A stretch of DNA of 64,000 nt. Source: CAZVYN01 sp964631125 (GTDB taxonomy: Bacteria > Eisenbacteria > RBG-16-71-46 > CAIMUX01). Location of the stretch: the NCBI GenBank assembly GCA_964631125.1, contig CAZVYN010000007.1, forward strand, positions 1-64,000, read 5' to 3'. The notes below the pieces were generated by a model, which ran no database searches, was not told the DNA's origin, and worked only from the letters and a program-made list of their open reading frames with translations. The position numbers and the translations under genes are program-made. Below, piece after piece: positions 57,757 to 64,000 of the stretch (the stretch's first letter is position 1; the number at the start of each line of letters is the position of its first letter).

Positions 57757-57927
57757 GCGATTCCCCCCGCTCCCCCAGCCCCGACGCTGCAGCGAGCGCG
57801 GAGTGTGGCATCAGCGGCGGGGGTCGATCCAGGTGGAAGCCGTTCGGCCGAGGTTGTGATGGCCGGATTGGGCCGGCCAGAAGTATCCTTGGCGGCAGCC
57901 GCTTCGAAGCTGTCACCTGGAGAAAGC

Positions 57928-59718
57928 ATGCGACTCGAACACCACCGGCTCGGCCGCCTGCGCCCCCTCTTTCTGTTCGGATGGTCGTTGCTCGTCCTGA
58001 CGGTCGGTTTCAGGGACGTGAGCGCGCGAGTCACCTCGCCCCACCGGATGTGGACCGCGGGCGATCTCACCCGATTCGACTCGTCCTGGCTTCACGTGAA
58101 GTTCGTCGAGGGTAGCGAGCCGCTGATCGCAGGGTTGAATTTCCGACCCACGACGCCCGAGCTGATCGCGGTGAACGCCCGCCTCGGGGCTCTCGAGGTG
58201 CGCGAGATCCGCCCGTCATTCCCGATCGAGCGCTCGGAAGCGCGCGCCTGGAAGGCGGTCGGGGAGTCGCGCCGCTCTGAGATCGGCCCGGATCTCTCCC
58301 TCTGGTACGACCTGCGGGTCGGCGGAGGCCGCGCGGGGGTCGCCGCCGCGGTGAACAGCCTGATGGAGAGTGACGGAGTCGAGATCGCGCATCCCGCGGC
58401 GATCCCGGGACTTCCGTCGGCCGCGCTTGCTGCTCCGGCCACCGACACACCCGACTTCGCGCCCCTGCAACTCTATCTCGGCGCGACACCGATCGGACTC
58501 GACGCGCCCACCGCTTGGTCGTTCCCGGGCGGCCGCGGCGAGGGAGTGAAGTTCATCGACGTGGAACTCGCCTGGACCGAAGACCACGAAGATTTCGACG
58601 CAGACAGACTGTTCTACGTGGGTGGAGCTACGCAGAACACGGTCTACGAGCCGCACGGCACCGCGGTGCTGGGTGAGATCATCGGCCGACACAATGGATA
58701 CGGCGTCGACGGGTTCGCGCCCCACGTCGACTGGGGCGTGGTCGCCGTGACCGAAGCGGAGTGGCCCTCCGTCCCCCATCGCTTCTTCGAAGCGATGGAG
58801 AACCTCGGCCCGGGCGACTGTTGGCTGATCGAACTCCAGATGTACCCGCCCGGCCGCGACGCGACGCCGATGGAGTATCTGCAGATCAACTACGACGTGA
58901 TCTGGACCAGCAGTTGGTCGCGCGGCGTCGTCTGCGTCGAAGCGGGGGCGAACGGCGGGCAAGACCTCGATCATCCCCAGTGGGAAGGCGCATTCGATCG
59001 GTCGATCCGCGACTCCGGCGCCATTCTCGTCGCGGCGGGAACGCCGCAAGGACGCATGGCCGAATTCTTCACGAACTATGGAAGCCGAATGGATCTGCAC
59101 GCCTGGGGGACGCAGATCGTCACCACGGGATACGGCGATCTCTACTCGGGCGGCACGCTGCAGACTCGGTACTCCGCAGGCTTCTCCGGCACCTCGGGGG
59201 CATCGCCCATGATCGCGGGCGCCGTCCTCTGCCTGGAAGGGATCGCACGCGCCGCGAACGGCGCGCCGCTCTCGCCGGAAGCGGTCCGAGCGCTGCTCCG
59301 GGAGACCGGCATCCCGGCGCTCGATCCGGTCAAGCAGATCGGACCTCGTCCCGACCTGGCGGCGGCGGCGGTGGCGATCCTCGATCCCGTCAGCATCACA
59401 GGCCCGCCGGAGATCGCGTCGATCGCGATGTCGTGGGCCGCGCCGAATCCCTTCCGCGATGCGACCGAACTGCGTTGGTCGAGCCTCGGAGCCGGCCGGG
59501 CCTCGGCCTCCGCCTCGGTCTCGGTTCGAATCCTCGACGCCTCGGGTCGGACCATCCGACGTCTCATTCCCGACTCGAGAGCAGTTCCCGCCGCGGGCAT
59601 CGTCTGGGACGGCCGCGACGAACACGGCCGTCCGGTGGCCAACGGTGTCTATCTCGCGAGATTCGAGCAGTCCGGGCCGAGTCGACGCTCGCCGTTGCGC
59701 CTCATCCGCGTGCGCTGA
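57928..59718 (+). CDS. Secreted subtilisin-like (S8) protease with FlgD-like C-terminal domain
   Basis: ATG 57928 (GGAGA upstream) gives 596 residues with a signal peptide (LRPLFLFGWSLLVLTVGF, about 11-30). Residues about 40-170 resemble a propeptide. The S8 domain (about 180-460) has catalytic Asp211 (KFIDVELAW), His243 (EPHGTAVLG), oxyanion Asn342 (EAGANGG) and Ser423 (GFSGTSGASPMIAGAV). The His and Ser motifs match the family well; the Asp motif is less standard. The C-terminal 100 residues (WAAPNPFRDATELRWSSL, VRILDASGRTIRRLIPD, GVYLARFEQSG) form the FlgD-like/type-A sorting domain also seen in the surface cluster, so it is probably exported to the surface or outside. The Ser/Ala-rich ASASASVS stretch near 527-535 is a linker. 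It converges with rel, 15 bp apart. Confidence 0.9.
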   Translation: MRLEHHRLGRLRPLFLFGWSLLVLTVGFRDVSARVTSPHRMWTAGDLTRFDSSWLHVKFVEGSEPLIAGLNFRPTTPELIAVNARLGALEVREIRPSFPIERSEARAWKAVGESRRSEIGPDLSLWYDLRVGGGRAGVAAAVNSLMESDGVEIAHPAAIPGLPSAALAAPATDTPDFAPLQLYLGATPIGLDAPTAWSFPGGRGEGVKFIDVELAWTEDHEDFDADRLFYVGGATQNTVYEPHGTAVLGEIIGRHNGYGVDGFAPHVDWGVVAVTEAEWPSVPHRFFEAMENLGPGDCWLIELQMYPPGRDATPMEYLQINYDVIWTSSWSRGVVCVEAGANGGQDLDHPQWEGAFDRSIRDSGAILVAAGTPQGRMAEFFTNYGSRMDLHAWGTQIVTTGYGDLYSGGTLQTRYSAGFSGTSGASPMIAGAVLCLEGIARAANGAPLSPEAVRALLRETGIPALDPVKQIGPRPDLAAAAVAILDPVSITGPPEIASIAMSWAAPNPFRDATELRWSSLGAGRASASASVSVRILDASGRTIRRLIPDSRAVPAAGIVWDGRDEHGRPVANGVYLARFEQSGPSRRSPLRLIRVR

Positions 59719-59733
59719 TCCTCAGGACCTCAT

Positions 59734-61968
59734 TCACTCCAGCGGATCGCGCCACTGCCCGCCTTCCTCGCGCGGGGTCTGTGGGATCCACTGCTTGCGC
59801 TCCACTCCTGTCACGCCCTTCACCTTCTGGATCGCTCGCATCGCCTTCTCCAGATGAGCCAGGTTGCGGACCTCGATCAGGAAGTCCCCGATGGCGCGCG
59901 CGTCTTCCGATCCCATCATCCCCTGCTTGATGTTGGTCTTGGTCGCGGAGATGGCGAGCGCCACATCGGCCAACAGGTTGGTCCGGTCCTCGCCGAAGAT
60001 GGCGACGCGCACCAGGAAGATCGAGTCCTTCTCGACATCCCAACGGACCTCGATCTTCCGCTCCTGCTCGATGCGATCTTCAAACGTATTGGGGCAGTCC
60101 TGTCGGTGCACCGAGAGGCCGCGACCTCGCGTGATGAGGCCGACCACCGCGTCGCCCGGCACCGGCTGGCAGCACTGCGCGATGTGGATGAGCAACGACG
60201 AAACTTCTTGGATCGAGATCCCGCGGACCGGAGGCGGCGCCGACTCGCGCGCGCTCTCGGAGTGGGACGCAGGCTTCGGCGCCGCCAACTCCGGGTAGAT
60301 CTTCTGCAGGACCCCGTTCACGGTGAGCGCGCCCTCGCCCACCTTGGCGTAGAGGAGCGCGGCGTCCGAGAGCCCGAACGATTGCGCCGTCTCCAGCAGA
60401 TCGGCTTCGCTGGGGAACGCCTTGCGCTTCTTGCGCAGCTCTCGCTGGAGGAGTTCGCGCCCGAGGACGATCGCCTCTTCCTTGCGCTGGGCGGTGATCC
60501 AGTGTCGGATCTTCCCGCGCGCGCGGCTGGAGCGCGCGATGTGCAGCCAGTCCTCGGACGGGCTCGCCGAGGCGGACGTCATGATCTCGACCGTGTCGCC
60601 GTTCTTCAGCTCGTAACGCAGCGGCACGAGGCGCCCGTTGACCCGAGCGCCGACGCAGTGATGTCCGACCTGAGAGTGCACGGCGTACGCGAAATCGAGC
60701 GGCGTCGCGCCGCGCGGGAGCTGCTTCAGCTCCCCTTTCGGCGTGAAGACGAAGACCTCTTCCTGATAGAGCGAGACGCGCAAGAAGTCCATGAACTCGC
60801 CGGGATCGTCGACATCCTGCTGCCACTCGGTCGTGCGATGCACCACCAAGTCGCCCAGCTTGCGGCGGATCTCCTCGTCCCACGAGCCGCCTTCCTTGTA
60901 GCGATAGTGGGCGGCGATGCCGAACTCCGATACTCGGTGCATCTCTCGCGTGCGGATCTGGATCTCGACCATGTGCTGCGCCGGCCCGACCACGGTTGTG
61001 TGGAGCGATTGGTAGAGGTTGCTCTTGGGCGTGGCGATGTAGTCCTTGAAACGATCCTGTACCGGCGTGAAGAGATCGTGGACCACGCCGAGCGCGTGAT
61101 AACACTGCGCGCGCGTCTCGGTCAGGACTCGCACCCCGAGCAGATCGTAGATCTCATCGAAACGCGTGCCGTCGCGCTGCATCTTGGCCCAGATCGAGGA
61201 GAACGCCTTCGGTCGGCCGGTGATCTCGGCCGGCACTTCTTCCTGCGCCAGTCCCGCTCGGAGCGGCTCGCGGATCTCGGCGATCGCCGTCTCCCGTTCT
61301 TCCCGCTTCGTCGCCACCAACTCGGAAACCCGCTGGTACGCCTCGGGCTCGAGGAACTTGAAGGCGAGATCCTCCAGCTCCCACTTGAGCCGAGCGATGC
61401 CGAGTCGATGCGCGAGCGGCGCGTAGATCTCCTTCGTCTCGCGCGAGATCTCCAGTTGGCGGATCGGCTTCAGGCTCTCCAAGGTCCGCATGTTGTGCAG
61501 CCGATCCGCGAGCTTCACGAGGATGACGCGGATGTCGCGCGCCATCGAGAGCAGCATCTTGCGGAAGTTCTCCGACTGTTCCGCCTCCCGGTTGCGGAAG
61601 GCGAAGCCGCCGATCTTGGTCACCCCCTCGACGAGCTGCGCTACCTCGTCGCCGAAGTGCTGGACCAAGTCAGCGTAACGGATCTCGGGGTTGTCCTCCA
61701 GGACGTCGTGCAGGAGCGCCGCCTGCAGGATGACCGGGTCGCTCCCTCGTCGCAGGAGATCGAGGAGGATGCCGGACACCTCGATGCAGTGCGTGACGTA
61801 CGGCTCACCCGAGAGTCGCTTCTGACCGTCGTGCGCGCGAATGGCGAAGTCGACCGCGGTCCGCACGCGCGTCGCGGCCGGTTCGACCAGGTATTGGTCG
61901 AGCTCCGTCTCGAAGCGGCCGCGCACCGCCGCGAGGACCTGATCGGCTTCAGACAAAGTCGACCTCAC
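59734..61968 (-). CDS. rel: Bifunctional (p)ppGpp synthetase/hydrolase (Rel/SpoT)
   Basis: This 744-residue enzyme makes and degrades the stringent-response alarmone (p)ppGpp. The hydrolase domain (about 30-180) has the HD pair His87-Asp88 (ALLHDVLED), ADRLHNMRTL and HCIEVSG; the synthetase domain (about 230-350) has SIWAKMQRDG, DLLGVRVL, the RFKDYIATPKSNLYQSLHTT stretch and EIQIRTREMHRVSEFGIAAH. The RxKD motif and intact HD are the marks of the bifunctional Rel type. TGS (about 395-455, PKGELKQLPRGATPLDFAYA), a helical part and a C-terminal ACT domain (about 665-740) follow. The GTG start overlaps the recJ end by 20 nt. Confidence 0.96.
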   Translation of the reverse strand: MRSTLSEADQVLAAVRGRFETELDQYLVEPAATRVRTAVDFAIRAHDGQKRLSGEPYVTHCIEVSGILLDLLRRGSDPVILQAALLHDVLEDNPEIRYADLVQHFGDEVAQLVEGVTKIGGFAFRNREAEQSENFRKMLLSMARDIRVILVKLADRLHNMRTLESLKPIRQLEISRETKEIYAPLAHRLGIARLKWELEDLAFKFLEPEAYQRVSELVATKREERETAIAEIREPLRAGLAQEEVPAEITGRPKAFSSIWAKMQRDGTRFDEIYDLLGVRVLTETRAQCYHALGVVHDLFTPVQDRFKDYIATPKSNLYQSLHTTVVGPAQHMVEIQIRTREMHRVSEFGIAAHYRYKEGGSWDEEIRRKLGDLVVHRTTEWQQDVDDPGEFMDFLRVSLYQEEVFVFTPKGELKQLPRGATPLDFAYAVHSQVGHHCVGARVNGRLVPLRYELKNGDTVEIMTSASASPSEDWLHIARSSRARGKIRHWITAQRKEEAIVLGRELLQRELRKKRKAFPSEADLLETAQSFGLSDAALLYAKVGEGALTVNGVLQKIYPELAAPKPASHSESARESAPPPVRGISIQEVSSLLIHIAQCCQPVPGDAVVGLITRGRGLSVHRQDCPNTFEDRIEQERKIEVRWDVEKDSIFLVRVAIFGEDRTNLLADVALAISATKTNIKQGMMGSEDARAIGDFLIEVRNLAHLEKAMRAIQKVKGVTGVERKQWIPQTPREEGGQWRDPLE

Positions 61969-63670
61969 GCACCTTCAACTGCACGCGCTCCTGTCCGCGC
62001 CAGCGATTGACGGTCGGGGTGAACGCGAGCTGCAGCCACGCGCCTCCGGTCGGCAGATCGGTTCCGCGGTCCGCCAGCCCGAAGCCGATCCCTTCCAGCG
62101 TGCGCCCGCCGTCGAGGATGTCGAATCGGAGGTGGCGCTCCTTGAGTACTCGGGTCGACGGGCAGAAGCCTCGCGCATAGAACAGAGGCTCGGGATTGCC
62201 TTCGCCGAACGGTCCCAGTCGCTCGATCCACTGGGCGAACGCGAGGTCGCAGGCGCGCAACTCCAGCGTCCCGTCGAGCTGCAACGCGGCGGCCGGGATC
62301 CCGGCCGCGAGCACCACGCGACTCTGCGCGAGAAGATCGTCGCGGAAGGCCGGGAAGTCGGCCGGCGCCAGCGAGAGACCGACCGCCTGTTTGTGCCCGC
62401 CCCAGGCCGAGAGATGGCGAGCGGCGCCGCCGACCAGCGCATGCAAATCGACGCCCGAGGGCGTCCGACCTGAGCCGCGTCCAATCTCCTCTCCCAGGGC
62501 CACGAGGATGACCGGCACGCCGAAGCGCTCGACCAGGCGCGCCGCGGCGATGCCGACCACGCCGGGGTGCCAGTTCGTCCCACCGAGAACGATCGCCTCT
62601 CGCCGCTGCGAGAGCGCGACGATCGCCCCATCCACGCCCTCCAGAGCTTCCGCCAGAACCGTCTCGTGCAGCCGTCTCCGTTCGAAGTTGTCACGCTCCA
62701 AGAGATCGGCCGCGAGTCGCGCTTCGTCCATGTCCTCCGCCAACAACAGGCGCAGCGCCGACTCCGGCCGTCCCAGACGACCGGCGGCGTTGAGCCGCGG
62801 CGCGATCTGGAACGCGATATGGGACGACTCCAGCCGCTTGTCGCTCAGCCCCGCCGCCAGGAGCAGCGCCGTGATGCCCGGACGCGGCCGCAGCCGGAGC
62901 ACCTTCATGCCGTAGTGCGCGAAGATCCGATTCTCCCCGCGCAGAGGGACGACGTCGGCCACGCTCCCGATCGCCACCAGATCCAGATGATTGAAGAGGA
63001 AGCGCTGCGCTTCGACATCGCCCAGCCGCGCGGTCACCGCCTGCAGGATCTTGAACGCGACCCCGACCGCGCACAGGTCCCTGAACGGATACCGGTCGCC
63101 CTCTCGGTGTGGGTTGACCAGCGCGACGGCGGGAGGCAGCGACGCTTCGGGCCGATGGTGGTCGACCACGACGACATCGATCCCGGCGGCATTGGCCAGT
63201 GTGATCGCCTCGTGCGCGGTGGTGCCGCAATCGTTCGCGATCAGGAGCGTCGCTCCGACTTCGGTCGCCGCCGCGATCGCATTCGGCGAGAGGCCGTAGC
63301 CGTCGCGCATCCGATTGGGAACGGTGACGTGCACCTTGGCGCCGAGGTGGCGCAGCAGGCGTGTCCAGAGGGTCGCGGCCGTGATCCCATCGACGTCGTA
63401 GTCGCCGAACACGAAGATCGTTTCTCGGTCGGCCAACGCGCGCAGCACGCGGTCCACTGCCCGGTCACAATCCGTCAGGAGCAACGGATCGTGCAGGTCG
63501 TCGAGACTCGGCTGGAGAAAGCGTTCGACCGTCTGGGCCTCACGGAACCCGCGCCGCCACAACACGGAGAGGATGCTTCCGGGAACAGGCAGCAGACGAG
63601 AGAGGTCGAGCCACTCAGGCGGCGACGGCTCTTCCGGGACTATCCAGCGTCGTCGAGGTGGGTCCGACAT
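61949..63670 (-). CDS. recJ: Single-stranded-DNA exonuclease RecJ
   Basis: RecJ degrades 5'-ended single strands in repair and recombination. The 573-residue DHH-family protein has motif I GDYDVDGITAATL (90-95 DYDVDG), DCG at 147-149, DHH at 170-172 (VVVDHHRPEA), the DHHA1 domain with GRGSGRTPSGVDLHALV, GGHKQAVGLSLAP and a C-terminal OB domain (EPLFYARGFCPSTRVLKERH, LQLAFTPTVNRWRGQERVQL). Start ATG 63670 shares one base with the stop of the isomerase gene (TGATG). Confidence 0.96.
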   Translation of the reverse strand: MSDPPRRRWIVPEEPSPPEWLDLSRLLPVPGSILSVLWRRGFREAQTVERFLQPSLDDLHDPLLLTDCDRAVDRVLRALADRETIFVFGDYDVDGITAATLWTRLLRHLGAKVHVTVPNRMRDGYGLSPNAIAAATEVGATLLIANDCGTTAHEAITLANAAGIDVVVVDHHRPEASLPPAVALVNPHREGDRYPFRDLCAVGVAFKILQAVTARLGDVEAQRFLFNHLDLVAIGSVADVVPLRGENRIFAHYGMKVLRLRPRPGITALLLAAGLSDKRLESSHIAFQIAPRLNAAGRLGRPESALRLLLAEDMDEARLAADLLERDNFERRRLHETVLAEALEGVDGAIVALSQRREAIVLGGTNWHPGVVGIAAARLVERFGVPVILVALGEEIGRGSGRTPSGVDLHALVGGAARHLSAWGGHKQAVGLSLAPADFPAFRDDLLAQSRVVLAAGIPAAALQLDGTLELRACDLAFAQWIERLGPFGEGNPEPLFYARGFCPSTRVLKERHLRFDILDGGRTLEGIGFGLADRGTDLPTGGAWLQLAFTPTVNRWRGQERVQLKVREVDFV

Positions 63671-64000
63671 CAGACCATCCGCTTGACCTTGACCTTCTTG
63701 CGCTGCTCGGCCAGGAAGGCTTGGAGGTGTTCGTCGGTGCGCTCCTGCCGCAGTTTCTGGAAAAGCGGCTCGGCCACCTCTTCGAATTGGAAGGCGCCCG
63801 CGGGTTGCCGTTCCTCCAACCGGATCAGGTGATAGCCAAACGCCGAGCGAACCGGCGCGGAGACCTCACCGAGGGCCAGGGCGAAGGCGGCGTCTTCGAA
63901 GGGCGCCACCATCTGGCCGCGCGCGAAGAATCCGAGGTCTCCCCCGTTCGCCGCGCTGCCGTCTTCCGATGCGGCGATCGCGAGCGAGACGAAGTCCTCG
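63670..64000 (-). CDS. PpiC/SurA-type peptidyl-prolyl isomerase, C-terminal part
   Basis: This is the 3' end of a gene that starts beyond the right edge; the frame is open to base 64000 and gives about 110 residues. The parvulin-type rotamase pattern is plain: GGDLGFFARGQMVAPFEDAA followed by FALALGEVSAPVRSAFGYHL and IRLEERQPAG. The end is a basic helix (FLAEQRKKVKVKRMV). Such proteins are usually exported and help fold outer-membrane or secreted proteins, which fits the surface-protein-rich genome, though the signal region lies outside. It is coupled to recJ by a 1-nt overlap. Confidence 0.88.
   Translation of the reverse strand, partial: EDFVSLAIAASEDGSAANGGDLGFFARGQMVAPFEDAAFALALGEVSAPVRSAFGYHLIRLEERQPAGAFQFEEVAEPLFQKLRQERTDEHLQAFLAEQRKKVKVKRMV

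Overview
The window is GC-rich, densely packed bacterial chromosomal DNA, probably from an uncultivated Gram-negative lineage of the FCB superphylum (Candidatus Eisenbacteria or a relative; this is inferred from gene content, not proven). The clues are a TonB-dependent receptor next to a PorV-like outer-membrane protein, several secreted proteins ending in FlgD/T9SS-like C-terminal domains, a full Bat (aerotolerance) operon, TamA/TamB, and heavy use of GTG/TTG starts with 1-4 nt stop/start overlaps. A 100-N gap at 54618-54717 shows that it comes from a draft assembly, probably a metagenome-assembled genome.

Layout. 1-1989: a short truncated reading frame, an unassigned stretch, then rpiB and deoC. 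This DeoC has an N-terminal tail resembling a microcompartment cargo tag, and the RpiB lacks the usual catalytic Cys. 2013-12429 (+): two good sigma70-like promoters drive a cell-surface cluster made of a TonB-dependent receptor, a PorV-like porin-fold protein, a beta-propeller lipoprotein, a fibronectin/FlgD-type secreted protein, another lipoprotein and an OB-fold secreted protein. 12430-12896 has no gene but holds four hairpins, including a perfect 54-bp palindrome. 12897-18432 (-): ptsN-like EIIA, zinc-ribbon protein, amidohydrolase, GAF-SpoIIE phosphatase, bactofilin and rhomboid protease. 18554-26909 (-): the Bat operon moxR - DUF58 - membrane protein - batA - batB/C fusion - batD/E fusion. 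27106-30514 (-): DUF433/DUF5615 toxin-antitoxin pair, HIT hydrolase, glyA, LMW phosphatase, Sua5/YrdC.

30573-32586 (+): a deoxyhypusine-synthase-like enzyme with a coiled-coil tail, and a NUDIX hydrolase. 32583-41955 (-): a secreted protein, purD, a LarA-like protein that seems to have lost the Ni-pincer residues, gatB-gatA-gatC and a UvrD/PcrA helicase. 41962-55225 (-): a long housekeeping run, in transcription order rplM - [13-bp minisatellite] - rpsI - rpsB - tsf - pyrH - frr - uppS - cdsA - dxr - tamA-like - tamB. It links translation, isoprenoid and phospholipid precursors and outer-membrane assembly. 55408-57756 (-): dtd, maf, mtnA and a tiny orphan TonB C-terminal domain. 57928-59718 (+): a secreted subtilase with an FlgD-like tail. 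59734-64000 (-): truncated PpiC-type isomerase, recJ and bifunctional rel.

No rRNA, tRNA, CRISPR array, prophage or insertion sequence was recognised. The less ordinary features are the putative microcompartment-linked DeoC/RpiB pair, the LarA-like protein, the minisatellite that grows out of the rplM stop codon, the large palindrome between convergent genes, and the surface/secretion cluster. I saw no clear sign of an entirely new defence or mobile system.
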